From Myotis daubentonii (lineage: Eukaryota; Chordata; Mammalia; Chiroptera; Vespertilionidae), in NCBI RefSeq assembly GCF_963259705.1, contig NC_081844.1, positions 31,910,841 to 31,974,840 on the forward strand: DNA of 64,000 nt. Direction: 5' to 3'. Under the pieces are notes generated by a model. That model did not search any database. It saw nothing but the letters and a program-made list of their open reading frames with translations, and was not told where the DNA came from. Below are positions 23,473 to 35,711 of the stretch, in pieces (within the stretch, counting starts at the first letter, position 1; every line of letters starts with the position of its first letter). Both the position numbers and the translations under genes were made by a program.

Positions 23473-26400
23473 AGAAAGACATTCATGAAAAACTATCTTA
23501 AACCCCAAAACAGGACAAGCTGAGGGTTCCAGGTGGAGACGGATGGGGACCCATTGTACAGATGGGAAAACTGAGGTCGGGCGAGTGAGGATGTCATGGA
23601 TCCATTCTCTGCCTTCTAGAACTGGGGTTTGAAAGTACCATAAGAACAGATAGTGAATATTTTAGTAGCCACTATTCCACTCTACACTGTAAGTGTAACC
23701 TGGGTAAGATGTAAATGACGGCAGAGCGGTATTCCAATAAGACTTTATTGACAAAAACAGGTGGCTGGCATCGGGTCCCAGGCTGTAGTGTGAGCGCTAC
23801 TGTTGAGAGCAGGGCCGAGCACACAGTGGGTCCTCAATGACTGCAGGAAAAACCAGGCTTGGAGAATAACGCTTGGGGCTCCTTTCTCAGACCCACTGCT
23901 CAGCAGAGGAAGCGGACACCCGATGGGGGTCCAGGGCGGCCTCTACTGGCCCTTGGCACTGATGGAAAAAATGAGGGCAAGGGGCTGTTTCTGAAGAACA
24001 CGTGTACAGACAGGGCTGAGGCCCACAGGCCCGACTAGGACCCCTGGGTGTCAGGGGCTGCTGGTGGGGGCTCCTGCACAGACCCACTGAAGTAGCCAGG
24101 AACGCTGAGGCCGGAGACACAGGTCAGAACACACTGGACAGGGGAGCTCAGCCATGGAGGTTCAGGGCTAGAGAGTGGGGCCCCTGGGGGTCAGCTCCCC
24201 GCCCCCTCCCCACAGACCCATTCCACAGATGGAAAAACTGAGTCTGGGGAGGCTGAGACCTGGCCAGAGCTATGACTTCAACACCTCCCTCTCCCACTGT
24301 GCCTAATTAGTGTTGCTGGGCCCACAACGAGGAAACAGAGACTCCAAGAGGGGACCCAGTCATGAGGGGCTGGGACCAGACCCCACACCCATCTGACTTT
24401 CTCCACAAAAGCAGCAACCCCAGTAGGGTCCCTCGGAGAGCCACATGGGGAGCCCCAGCCCCTTCTAAGGGGATATGAGGGCCGCATCCTTCTCTCCATT
24501 TTCTAGCAAGGGAAACAGCCTGCAGGACATCCGGGACCTGGTGTCTGTCTTCAGGAGTCAGACACTCAAGGAGAAAGGAAGACAGAAGAGAAACATCGGT
24601 CCTACTCTTGCCAGGACCATGCCAGGCTTCTTGAATGGGGTGATATCTCTTCCTGGCTTATGAACCCCATTATCTGCCCAGCTCTCAAAAGACTGCATTA
24701 GCTATTACTATTATTATGGGCATTGCTACAATATTTTGGTTGCTTACAGTCTTCCAAGGGGCAGGAAAAGGCCCAAGGCTTTGCTATCCATTGCGTGATG
24801 GGGAAACGGAGGCTCAGAGAGGGGCGGAGACCTGGCCTCGGTCCCACTCTCAGAGCCTGTGTGAGAGAACCCAGGACCCTCACCCCGAGAAGGCCATCAG
24901 GCCCCTTTCTCAAAACAGCCTGCTCTCTGCCGGGCTGGGGTCTCGGAGACAGAAACAGCTGCTCTGGACTCCTGGTTGGCTTTCCAGGTGGGTGTGGCTT
25001 AGCTCGGTCCCCCCTCCAGACCTGGATGCTCATGGTACCCCTTGGCCGGCTCACCCTCCCCGCTCCGGGCTTTATCTCCCTTTGATATCTCCGGCCACAG
25101 GGTGCTGGCGGGAAGGGGATGACCTCAGGTTTCACCTATGACCGAGGCTCTGAAAATAGCCTCCTGCCCTGGCCAGGGCGGCCTGTGAGGGGGCTCAGCC
25201 TGGGCGCCCAGTTCCCCACTCCAATGTGCCCTGAAGCATGAGTCACTGAAACAACTGTGGCCGGGACTGCACTTGGGCCCTCCGTGCGGCCCCCGCCTGC
25301 GGACCTGCTGAGGCAGAGGGAGGACGGAGCGGCCCATCCCCTGCCAGTCCGACCCAACCCGAGTTGCCTGTCTTGTGCCTGATGCCACTGGGGATCCACT
25401 TGCCCAGGGTCACACAGCCAGTCAGCAGAGCAGGGACCAGAGCCCAGGCCGTCTGGCCGGGGAACCGGGGACGGGGAATCGATAGAGGCACAGGTCACTG
25501 TCCCGCGGAGGGGATGCCAGGGCAGCGGTGTGGACGTTGGGCTGTGGCTGCCACCCAAGTTCTGGTGATGGCTGTGGCCCTGATAAGAGGGAGCTGGGAA
25601 GAGGCCGCTGGGTGTCAGCCAGCAGGGGCAGGCTACGGTCCCCAGACGCCTCTCCTGACCGCCATTCTCTCTGGGCACCTCCCCACTTCTGAACCCCTCT
25701 CCCTCAATTCCTGTTCTAGGTCTTGGCTCCCCTTCTCGGAGCCCCAATCCTTTTTCCAGCTCCTTCCCTCTCGGAGCCCTCCCCTCCCTCTCTGATCTCT
25801 ACACCCTCTCCGGGGAAAGGTGCCAGGGAGGAGAGCAGGGGTGGGAGCCCACGTCACCAGTGACCCTAGCTGGTCCAGCAGGAAGGAAGACAAACAGTCC
25901 GTAACTGGGTCATGGACCTGCTGCCCCAGCCTCCCTTGTCCTCCCAGAGAGGTCAGGCTAGATGAGAGGCAGGCCTGTCACTCTCTTTGTCCCACAAGAC
26001 CTGCAACAATGGAGGCTTCTTCCGCAGGCACCTCCCGATGCCCTCAGGCTGACAGGGCACAGGGGATCGCCAAGGCAAGCTAGACGCTGAGAATCCCCCC
26101 ACACTCCTACACATCCCTCAAAGCCCTATTTCCACGGTTCCTTCCTTCCGGCAGCTCTCCCCAGGGCTCCCTCAGACCTCGCCTGGACCACACAAGCTGT
26201 GGAGTCTGAGTCCAGCTCTTGCTCCTCCTCCAACCCTGAGTCCTGGGGCTGAGGCACTCCACTGCCAGGCAGCCCCTGGGGGTGGCATTAGCCTCCGTTT
26301 TCACCTTCAGCCTTGGGCTTCAGTCTCTCATTTTGTACAACGGGCAGAAAGGGATACTGCGGCCTGTTGGGGGTTGGGGATGGGGTGCTTGTCTATTGCC

Positions 26401-26929
26401 CTGGTAACCAGAGAGTGGGGGGAGATGGAGCAAGATGAGGCCTTGCCCAGAAACCCCACGTGGCCCACTGGCCCTTCCAATGAGGGCAGCAGCAGGTTGG
26501 AGGTGGGCACCGGGTCAAGCCCTTGCTGGGCCCTATGGATGGACAATTGTGCACTGGGCTGTGCCCTTCCCTGGATCCCTCCCACCCTGACAGCCCAGGG
26601 CAGCAAACAGCACATGGAACTCCAATTCCCACTCCAAAAGCGTTCCTGGAAGGATTCTCTCTCCTTCATTCACTCAGCAACTCAACAAACACTGCTGAGA
26701 ATCTATCTGACCCACCTCCTAAGCGCTTAACCCAAACTCCTATGCATCCCTGAAAGCCCTGACGCCAATGCCCCCTTCTCGAGGGAAAGCCCAGGTGAAA
26801 TGGCAAACAGCAGAGTTCATCTATGAATGCAGACCCATCTGGCACCACAGTTGGGGCTCCTAACCTAGGTCACTCCGCCCCCGAGCTCAGACCATCTGTA
26901 TAGCTCTTATCTAATGAGGGAGAAAGTCA

Positions 26930-27420
26930 TTCAGTTGCTCAACCAACATTCCCTGAGTGCCTACTGTGTGCATGGTGCTGGGGACCCAGCGGTAACCGGG
27001 GCTCGGCCTTCACGCAGATGCTGATCTGTGGCAGGGATGGACCTTAAACAAGCCAACAAGTATGCGATAAAACGTCAGGTTGAACTAAATGGTTTGAGGA
27101 AATGTGAAGGAGTTTGAGGGACCAGGGGACGCCTTGGGGGTTGTGTTTAGCTGGGGGGGGGGGGGGGGTCAGGAAGGGTCTCTCACAGGACAGGACACTT
27201 GAAGGAAGACCTGAACGGTGACAACCCTGAGCAGGCGCTTCCCAGGTGGAGAAAACAGCACCAGCGCAGGCAAAGGTCTGGAGGCAGGACCGTGCCATCA
27301 TCAGCACGTTCGATGGAAACAGTGAGGAGGCAGAGAGGCGGTGAGGGCAGGGAGGGGACCCAGGCGGGTTGTGCAGGACCTTACGGGCCAGGCCAAGGAG
27401 AGTGAAACCCCCTGCCCGAC
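26930..27420 (-). mobile_element. L2 LINE fragment, antisense
   Basis: CTCAACCAACATTCCCTGAG, GTGCCTACTGTGTGCATGGT, then GGCAAAGGTCTGGAGGCAGG and TTGTGCAGGACCTTACGGGC read as the complement of a long L2 3' region. A G-run at about 27151-27168 interrupts it. Confidence 0.75.
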
Positions 27421-28639
27421 TGACAGGTGAGTGTGAGCCCTGGCTCTCTGACTTCCCTTTCTGGTGTCCCAGGAAGAGGATGGGGCTGAGCCAGAGGACC
27501 ATGGTGTTCGAGAGAGAGGCGAGGAGCCAGGCTGTGCCTCGTGGAGGCTGAGCATTGACTGTGCCCACTGTCTGGAGGGAGAGACTGAGGCACAGAGCAC
27601 TGAAGCCAGAGGCCCAAAGTCACACAGCCAGGAAGGAGCAGAGCTGGGGCCTCCACCAGAGTCCCTGTGACTGTGGACCTCCGGCCTCCTCAACCCCACT
27701 GCCGGGCCCCTGGGCACGTGGTCTGACCCATCGGTGGGGCTCCCCAGTTCACTCTGCACTCTGTATGCGCGCTCTGGATTCTGTGTGACTCCCTTCCCCT
27801 GCTCCGTCGGTGGCCACCTTCTCCTTGGGGGGCTCACTCAGCCAAAGAGGCAGCCTGTCACCTTGTTTCCTGCCCCCCCAACCTAGAATCCACAATCTCA
27901 TCCTCTGCCTCTTGGCCCCATTCACACACCCCAACTAACAAAGGCCGCCAGTACCCACTTGGTCTGGCCAAACTTGGGAAAAGCCTGGACAAGGCTGGGC
28001 TGGGAGGAAAGTTCAACAGAAAAACCCTCATGGGTCAAAGCTCTCATTTTTTGTGGGGTCACCGCTAGCCAAGTTATTTGGCGCCTACTGCACACCAGGC
28101 ACTGTGTGATGGTTAAAGAATCGATCGAAGGGAGGCATGATGATGCTCCCCATGTGGGGACATAGGGAGAGAGGCTGAGACTCAGAGAGACTCAAGTGCC
28201 TTCTTTCAACTGGCAGAACCCCCCGTCCATTCACACATGTATGAGGACTGACTGTGTGCCAGGCCCTGTGCCAGCACCTCAGCGGTGTCCTGCTTCCCTG
28301 AATCCTCGGGCAGCCTGAGGAGTGAAGGTTACCAGGCACTTCATTGCACCGGGAAGACAGGGAGGTCTAGGTTACCCACCCGGCCACACAGCTGGAAAGA
28401 AAACTCCATTGGGAGCCTCCTGAGCAGGATTTGCATGAAGATCTGAGACCACCCCCCACCTTAGAGCACATCTGAAGTGGGGTGGGGCTCTGTCCCCATA
28501 GGAGTGGTGCCAGCGAGTGTGCATGGGAATGTGGGGGCGCCCCTGTACTGCTGACCACAGGTCAACATGCACCCCGGGAGGTGGACATGGGCAGGAGCTG
28601 CATGGAGCAGGCGGCCCCATTTGTCATGAGCTAGGGAGG

Positions 28640-28770
28640 GAGGGAGGCTGAGGCAGGAAGACAGAAGAGAGACTGAGGGAGAGGGAGACAGAGGGAGAGA
28701 GACAGAAGGAGGGAGGGAGGCAGGGAGGGAGAGAGGGAGGGAGAGGAAGAGGGAGAGGGAGAGAGAGAAT
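28640..28770 (+). repeat. Purine-rich (GGGAGA)n-type low-complexity tract
   Basis: Over 100 bp of almost only G and A on the plus strand, with repeating GGGAGG, GAGAGGGA and GAGACAGA blocks. No coding. Confidence 0.85.
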
Positions 28771-29245
28771 GCTGACTAGGCCAGAATCCCAGCAGATTTA
28801 TAAGGCGCTGGGCCCTGATGCTGAGGCACCTCCACCGCAGAGAAGGGAGGGGTGAGAGATACAGACATGGAGTGAGGGTGTGCCTTTCACAGGATCTAAT
28901 CAGAGGCCATCAGGCCCTGAGTGGAGGGCACACAGCGAGTGCCCACCTGCCCAGGTGTGGCCAATGAACCAGGTGTGCCCCAACCCCCAGCCTCACCAGC
29001 CATGCTGTGCTGCCCTGGGCAGGCCCTGACCCTCTCTGGTCTTGGCCCCTTTCCTAGCCCAGAGGTGCTGGGGAAGCCTGACCTGATAGAGCCCATACCA
29101 GGCCTAGATCTCACTGCCTTCTGCCTCTCCCCACCCCCATGAGAGATGCTTAATGACCATCTATTAAATCAAACAACAGTTGGGTGCCCTCTCCCAGCCT
29201 CAGTCTCTCTGCTGGAGAAATGGCAGTAAAAAGAGTGCCTCCCTG

Positions 29246-29460
29246 CCCGGCTGGTTTGGCTCAGTGAATAGAGCATTGGCCTGTGGACTGAAGGGTCCTG
29301 GGTTCGATTCTGTCAGGGCACATGCCCGGGTTGCAGGCTCGATCCCCAGTGGGGGGCATGCAGGCAGCAGCTGATCAAAGATTCTCTCTCATCATTGATG
29401 TTTCTCTCTCTCTCTCCCTCTCCCTTCCTCTCTGAAATCAATAAAAATATATATATTTTT
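29246..29460 (+). mobile_element. Ves SINE with long perfect TSD (young)
   Basis: Head CCCGGCTGGTTTGGCTCAGT, tail TCAATAAAAATATATATA. The 18-bp TSD AAAAAGAGTGCCTCCCTG is identical at 29228-29245 and 29461-29478, and the body is close to the Ves consensus. This makes it one of the most recent insertions in the window. Confidence 0.95.
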
Positions 29461-29969
29461 AAAAAGAGTGCCTCCCTGAGAAGGACCGGGGTGAAGGAAT
29501 GAAGGAAAGAATGAATGAATGAGGGAGGGGCCCTGGCAGCTGCACCGTGTGGCCCCGGGGAAGCCTGGGCACTGCAGCCAAGAGAGATTTGGCCCCAAAC
29601 CCGGAATAACTAATGTGGCGGTGGCAGCAGGCAGGAGGGAGGCAGGGGGAGGCCCAGAGCGGGGCAAGCGTAGGGAGGCCGGCCTTCCCGCTGGCAGGAT
29701 TTATGGAAGTAACGGCTGCTCCACACAGTTCCTCTTAAGAGTAAAAGTGAAAAAGTGCTTGAGTCACCACCATCGAAACAAGGACAGGGCTCCCAGAATC
29801 CTTCAGGGCCACCATCCCCCCCTAGGTGGGCAGGGCCGGGGGCACAGGGTGGCTGGCACCAGAGCTGCCCCCCACCCCGCAGCCAGTCTCAGCTCCTAGG
29901 AGGATCCAGGTGGGATCAGCTGAAAGGGAGCTATTTTAGGCTGGACTCAGGTTGTAAAATGAGTCGTCA

Positions 29970-30210
29970 AGCGGGGGCATGGAGTCAGAGAGACCCGGGA
30001 GAGACAGATGGGGTAAGGAGAGAGAGACACAGGCAAAGGGGGGAAAGAGACGGTGAGAAGCAGACATGGGGAGAGACAACAGAGGCGGGAGGAGACAGAG
30101 AGACAGATGGAAGGACAAGGAGAGACAGAGGCAGAGAAAGACGGAGAGACAGAGATGGAGAGAGAGAAACAGAGAGACAGGGAGACATAAAGACGGAGAG
30201 AAACGGGGTG
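29970..30210 (+). repeat. Purine-rich (GAGACAGA)n-type tract
   Basis: Irregular repeats of GAGAGACAGA and related units for about 240 bp, giving apparent Arg/Glu- or Ser/Leu-rich frames that are not genes. A smaller tract of the same kind lies at 13285-13345. Confidence 0.8.
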
Positions 30211-32306
30211 GGGGTGGGCTAGGGAGACTGAGCCAGGGGTGGGGGTCCTGCAGGAGCAGTCAGGGTCCAACCAGGTCCCCAACCAGACCCTGATGGGCCT
30301 TCGAGGAGCTGCAGGGATTAAACTGAGGCTGGGAGGGTGGGGTACCTGAGAGGGGGGCTCCTCTCCAGGGTGGGGGAGGGCAGTTGGGAGAATAAACAGA
30401 GGGGGAGCCCCTGCGTTGGGGCTGCTCCCTCCCCGCCCCCAGCGGGAGCGCTCTTGCTTCTCCCTGCCTGTCTCAGGCTCCTTGTCCCCTGTCCCCTGCA
30501 CCCAGCAACCTCTGATTTTTGTGATTTCACGTTTCTACACGAGCGAGCGGAGCGCCGCCTGGCTGATCCCTGCCCTGCTCCTGGGGAAAGCCAGGCCCCG
30601 TGAGTGCCCAAGTTCACGGGCGATGCCAGGGCTCTGTTCTCCCGCCGCCCCCTCTCTGCAACGTGGATGGAGGCCTGTCTCCCGAGGCGTCCTGATGGGG
30701 GAATTCCAGGGCGCAGTGACAACAGGCCGCCTTCCAACCTCCTCGCCTGGAATAGCCTTCCTCTGCCTGCCCCCCCCCCTCCTGTGGCTCTGGGGAGCGT
30801 GCAGGAAGAGCAGAAGGGGCAGGGGCACCCAGACCACCCACCCCTAAGGCCCAAGGTCACGAAGCAACTGGACTAGAGCCCTCATGGTTACTGGGGAACT
30901 TCAGGATGACTGGGAGACTGAGATGGGCCAGCGCTGACGACTTTGAGGGGCCCTCCCCAAAAGTAGCTCAGAGGGGGAAAGGGAGGGCTGGAGAGAGGTC
31001 GGGACTGGCCCAAGGTCACCCAGGAGATGCCAGTAGGACAAGCCTGAGACCCCTGCAGCTCCAGCCCTCACTGTCTGCCTGGAGGCAGGAACTCCTCAGT
31101 GGGTGCTGGAGGGGGCCAGTGACAAAGACCCTACCGAGAATGAGGGGGACCCCAGGATCATGAGTAGGGGGGGGACCCCTGGCAGAGACTGACAGTCCCT
31201 GGGGCTCAAGCTGGGCATCTGCGTGCTCCCACACAGGGCTCCTCGGATATCCGGGACTGCACTCCACAGCTTGCAGGCCACGCTGCCCCAGGTCACCGCG
31301 GGGGAAATTGAGACAAGAAGCCCACTGGTCCACAGGCACCCAGAGACAAGGGATGGGGAGGGAAGCGGGAAGGCAGAAACAGGGGCGGGTTGCCCGTGAG
31401 GGAGCTGGGACGTCCCGGGTGCGGCCTGGGGAAGGGCAGCTCCCCCGCCCCGTCACTGCACCAGGGCCCACTGGGCTGCCTGGGAGCCGGGCCAGGGGTG
31501 AGAGGCTACGGGAGGGGGCAGGGGCAGGTGCCGGCGGCTGAGGGCGGGAGCAGCGCCGCAGTGCCCGCCAGACCCCGGAGCACCGGCCTCCCGGCTCCTC
31601 CCGGCGGCGGCGGCGGCGGCAGCGGCTCAATAATCCCCAAATCGATGCGGCGAAAACGTCGGGACGGTGGTGGGAGCGCGGAGGGGGGGTTGTGGGGGGA
31701 GCGGGAGATTTAGCCAGGACGTCGAGCACCCCTCCTCCCACCGCGGGCGCCTCCAAGTTCGTGCACCCCCTCCCCCTCCACGCACACGTGGGCCAAGAAT
31801 GGGGGAAAAGGCAGCCCGGGCTGGAGCGCCGGGGCGCAACCTTGGCGCGGAGAGGATCCGGGGAGCACATCGGGAGCGCTGGGGAGGCCGGGGCCAGCCC
31901 CCCAACGCCTCCTGGAGGCAGGCCCCAGCCCAGGCACGGGGTTCACACGGAGCCCTGTCTTTGGGGGCGCCCCTCGGACCTTCCCGAGTGGGTGGGGGAG
32001 TTCGTCCTGCAAAGTGGTGGGCGAACCTGCAGCCCCAGCGGCCCGTCCGGGGGGAGGGGGGAGAATCCGGGCGTGGGGGGGGGGGGCGCGGGGCTGGAGT
32101 CCGCGGCGAGTGCTCTGGGCGTAGGAACGGGGGCGGGGGGGGGTCCCAGCCCAGCCCATCCCCCACCGGTCCCCGATCCCAGGTCCGGGCATCCGGTCCG
32201 GGCGGCCGGAGGGACGCATGCCTTTTCCGTCCCGCCTCCTCGGGCGTCTCAACTCCCAGGCCCGGTGCGGGGCCGGGGCCGGGGCCGGGGCGGGCGGGGG
32301 GCGTAC

Positions 32307-32336
32307 CTGGGTCAGGCAGAGCGGGGACGAATACAT
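32307..32336 (-). CDS. NFIC: NFIC first coding exon, MYSSPLCLTQ isoform
   Basis: The minus strand reads ATG followed by codons for MYSSPLCLTQ, which is the N-terminus of the long NFIC isoform, and then a GTACGC donor at 32306. The exon ends on a complete codon (CAG), so it joins exon 2 in phase 0 to give LTQ-DEFHPF. The start has G at -3 but T at +4, an adequate rather than ideal context. The exon lies in a CpG island, and the DNA just upstream is G/A-rich on the transcribed strand. A TGACTCA (AP-1 type) motif lies 51-57 bp upstream of the ATG. The transcription start is not determinable from sequence alone. The intron to exon 2 is 9.3 kb. Confidence 0.95.
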
Positions 32337-32386
32337 CCCGGGCGCGGCGGGAGGCGCAGGCGGCGGAGCGGGCGCGCTGAACTTAC

Positions 32387-32393
32387 TGAGTCA
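32387..32393. promoter_or_regulatory. AP-1/TRE-type motif TGAGTCA
   Basis: A perfect TGAGTCA heptamer lies 51-57 bp upstream of the NFIC long-isoform ATG. It is one of few non-GC motifs in this part of the island. Binding is inferred, not shown. Confidence 0.45.
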
Positions 32394-33733
32394 TTTTTCC
32401 AGCCCCCCCGCCCCCCCGCGGCCGCGGCCGGCGCGCTCCTCGCCGCCTCCTCCCTCGGTCGCCCGCCCTCCTCCCTCCCGCTCGCTCCCTCCCGCTCTCC
32501 TGCGTCTCTCTCTCCCTCGCTCTTCTGTGCCTGCCCCCCACCTTCTCGCTGCCTCTCCCCTCCTCCGGCTCTGGGTCCCTGTCTCTCCTCCCTCTGGCCA
32601 CCTCTCCCCTCCCGCCCCCCCAATTTCTCTCCCCTCCCACCCGAACCTCCCACTGCTCCACATCCAACTTTCAAAGAAACGAGGGGGGAAAAAAAGAGCG
32701 CGAACGGGGAAGGAGACACGCTCCCCTCCTGCCTCGTGAACCCCATTATTGCTACGAATTTCTCGCCGCGGGGCTCCGAACCCCGGGTGGGGACCCGCGG
32801 CCGCGCAGGGAGACCGCAGAGGGTCTCCCGGGGCCGCCCGCCCGCGTCCAGTGGGGAGGGGGCGCTGGGCTGCTGCTGGACATTTGGGGGCCCGAGGTAG
32901 ATTTTTAAGACTCCCCCCCCCCACCCGCCCGGAGCTGGCCGGGAAGTTGGAGAAAGGAGCCAAGGGGGGGGGGGAGGTGGAGAATGAAGCAGTGACGTGT
33001 GCAGAGGCCGCGCAGTGCGAGGCTTTCCCCTTAAAGATGTAGGTCCCGAGGTGCGTGGCAGGAGAAGGGGTCCCTGCAGCCCCTCCCCCTGGTCCCCGAG
33101 AGCCAGACAGGGGCTGCAGTGCCCGGGCAACGGGGCTTGGCTGCCACAGCGCCCTCATTGGCTGGAGGGGCCCAGCTAACCAAGGCTCCTGGCATCTGCT
33201 CTTTCCTCCTTAGCCAGCACCCAAGGGGGACGGTGGGGCGGGGGGTTGGGGGGGGGGTTGGCTTCCCCCTGCAGGTCTCAGCTCCCCAGGAGGACTATGT
33301 CCAGACAGAACTCGGGTAAACCTTGGAGCCTCTTCCCGGGCGTCTACCGACTCCCACGGACCCCAGCTAGCCATGTGCCCGTTTCACACATCTGTAAACT
33401 GAGGCACAGTGGGGCCACCTGGCCCAGCAGCCCACATTCTTCAAGCTCCAATGTTCTCCCCCCCCCCAGGAATAACTAAGCACAGACCTGCCCTCCCCGG
33501 GTCTGGTCCCCAGGGTGCCTGATGACCTTGACCTCAACTCCTGGGCTCAACTCAACCTTCCAGGTTCACCCCCAGTCCTCCCAGCCTGGCTCAGAGGTGG
33601 CCTAAACTCGTCTTCCCACCTGGGTGTCCTGCGCTGTAAAGTGGCCTGGCAGTGCTCACCTCACGGGGTCAGTTGGCATAAGGATGATGCCACTTAGCAG
33701 AAACCTGACTTCCTATCCAAAGTGCGCCCAGAG

Positions 33734-33916
33734 GCCCGCCTGCAGGGCTCAGTGGTTGAGCATCGACTTAGGAACCTTGAGGTCCCCATCAGGGCAAATG
33801 CCAGGGTTGCGCTGGTCCCACTGTGGGGAGTGCAGGAGGCGCCGATCGATGATTCTCTCTCTTCATTGATGTTCCTTCCCCCCCCCTCTCTAAAATCAAT
33901 AAAAAATACTTTTTTA
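33734..33916 (+). mobile_element. Ves SINE, older copy
   Basis: Head GGCCCGCCTGCAGGGCTCAG, tail TCAATAAAAAATAC; several internal deletions compared with other copies. Imperfect TSD AAAGTGCGCCCAGA and AAAGTGCACCAAGA flank it. Confidence 0.85.
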
Positions 33917-34689
33917 AAGTGCACCAAGACATTGTTAGAAAGCTTGGCCCTTTTGACTAGTCTCTCGGAACATCCTGAGGCCAATGGCATCCTGTTACCA
34001 ACGTGGGGCACCTGCCCCGTGCCCAGGCCAACAACCCTGATTCCCCTGTGTTCCTGGGGAGAAAACGGAGGCCCACGGAATGCAGGCCACTTGTCCATGG
34101 CCCTGGTGCTGGACTAGGAGGGAGCAGGGTTCCTACCAGCACACAGTCCCTGGTCACTGCGCTTCTCGCAGCGTGCGGCTGACAGTGATTCAAACAGCGC
34201 TTAGCACATGGTGAGCTGAGCGCGTCACCAATGTTTTTTTAACCCCCCATTGTGCAGCTGTGGTGGGCATTTCAAACTCCAGGGTGAATGGGGGACGCAG
34301 GTGCCTAGGAACCCAAATACAAACATAAAATAAAGCAGTATTTTATTTTAAAAATGCCAGGAGCACATAGATGGCAAACCCCCCACCCCAATTCACAGAC
34401 GTTTAAAAGTTAAAATGGATTTCTGAGCATTCCCTCAGAGCGCCGCCCCCTCCCGCCATGCATGCAGCCCTCACGGAGCAGGTGAGGTTCCTTTCCAAGG
34501 TAAAGTTTGGAGGGCACAGACTGCCCTTCTGGGAACCTCAGTTCCCACATGTGTGAAATGGCAACATTAGGACACAACCTGGAAGACTGCGGGTATCAGA
34601 GTCCTTGAGACAATGAGATAGTGTGTGTGAGGGCTGTGTTAATATTAGTTGTGGTGGATGGTGGAACCTTCTGCAAGTCCACTACCAGC

Positions 34690-34693
34690 AACC

Positions 34694-34732
<39 letters not shown>
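34690..34732 (+). repeat. (CA)n microsatellite
   Basis: An (AC)n run of about 37 nt, ending directly beside the MITE that follows. Confidence 0.95.
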
Positions 34733-34734
<2 letters not shown>

Positions 34735-34835
34735 GGTTAGCAAAAGTAGGTTTACAGTTAGAATACAATAATTAATAAATAATACAAGAAGGAACTCTTT
34801 CACGTACTCACAACTGTAAACCTACTTTTAAATAT
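34735..34835. mobile_element. Mariner-like MITE with perfect 18-bp terminal inverted repeats
   Basis: AAAAGTAGGTTTACAGTT at 34742-34759 is the exact reverse complement of AACTGTAAACCTACTTTT at 34812-34829. The 52-bp centre is AT-rich (AATAATTAATAAATAATACA). Total length near 100 bp and the structure fit a Tc1/mariner-type MITE; the family is inferred. The outermost few bases are uncertain. Confidence 0.75.
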
Positions 34836-34914
34836 ATAATACATACAGTTCAGGTAAGAAGAGGCCCCTGCAGTGCACATAGTAGGTCCATAGCAGGCCA
34901 GTTGTGCTGAAAGG

Positions 34915-35085
34915 CTGCAGCCTGAATCTATGTTTCCAGCCAGCAACTTAACCTCCCCTGTGCCTCAGTTTCCCCCTCTGTGAAACTGGGTGATCCATGA
35001 TAGTCCCTACCCCCTGGGTTGTGGGTAAATCCATGACAGCTTGGCCAGAGGTCAGGACAGTGCCTGCACACAGTGGTTTCTTTAA
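34915..35085 (+). mobile_element. MIR SINE 3' part
   Basis: CTTAACCTCCCCTGTGCCTC, AGTTTCCCCCTCTGTGAAAC, GGTTGTGGGTAAATCC and GGACAGTGCCTGCACACAGT follow MIR order. Its 3' half is inside the left arm of the 141-bp inverted duplication, which tells that this arm is the original. Confidence 0.7.
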
Positions 35086-35130
35086 AAAGCAACTGGTGGA
35101 ATCAGACCTGTGTGTGGAAGGGTCCCCAGG
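34990..35130 (+). repeat. Inverted duplication, left arm (141 bp)
   Basis: This arm is the reverse complement of 35712-35852 with 3 mismatches in 141 (about 98% identical), same length, no gaps. It includes part of a MIR that continues past the left boundary, so the other arm is the derived copy. Confidence 0.95.
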
Positions 35131-35711
35131 CGGGTGCATAATTTAGCTCCTGGCAGTTTGGAGCACAAATTAGCTCCTTTGTTAAAAAATTTTTTAAAAA
35201 TGCACTTTCCTTAGAATGTGCTCTTGGCTTCTCTGTAACTGTCCCAGATACCGATGCACAGCCGTGTTGACAATCTGGAGCCAGCCACCGTGTGTCCACC
35301 TGTGGGGGGCCAGTGCGGCACTGCCAACGACGTGGGCACGGGCTGGAATACTGCGCAGCTCCACAGAAGGAGGAGGGGCTCCTTCATGGCTCAGGAGACA
35401 GCTGGGGAAAGTGGGGTCTGGACCAGACTCCTCCTCCCACTCCACGCCAGGAACAGCCCCAGTCGTGATGGTCACAAATGCCCCAGACACTGCCCATTGT
35501 CCCCTCGGGGCAAAACTATCCCTGGCTGAGATCTTCTGTTGTAGACTCAGCCAGAAGACTCAAGACCTCATTTGGGATTTTTTAAAAAAATAAGAATATA
35601 CATGTATCCTTTATGGTATAAGATATAAATGTAACCTTTATGAGAACATACATGTGTCCTTTACAAGAATGTGTATCTGTTCCACCTGCAATTCCTAAAA
35701 TAAAGGTCTCC

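Larger units (their letters stand above)
31400..33165 (-). promoter_or_regulatory. NFIC: CpG island promoter of the MYSS NFIC transcript
   Basis: This GC- and CpG-rich block surrounds the 30-nt coding exon. The part upstream of the ATG (32400-32660) is almost pure pyrimidine on the plus strand, so the transcribed minus strand is G/A-rich with many GGGAGG runs and could form G-quadruplexes in DNA or 5' UTR RNA. Visible motifs are TGACTCA at 32387-32393 and an inverted CCAAT box (ATTGG, 33157-33161) about 820 bp upstream of the ATG, next to NFI half-sites (TTGGC). The CpG island is seen directly; promoter activity is inferred from the first exon inside it. Confidence 0.8.

Noticed and set aside
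31692..32900. 402-codon plus-strand open frame over the MYSS first exon
   Set aside because: Low-complexity Arg/Gly/Pro/Ser product of a CpG island; antisense to a confirmed NFIC exon.
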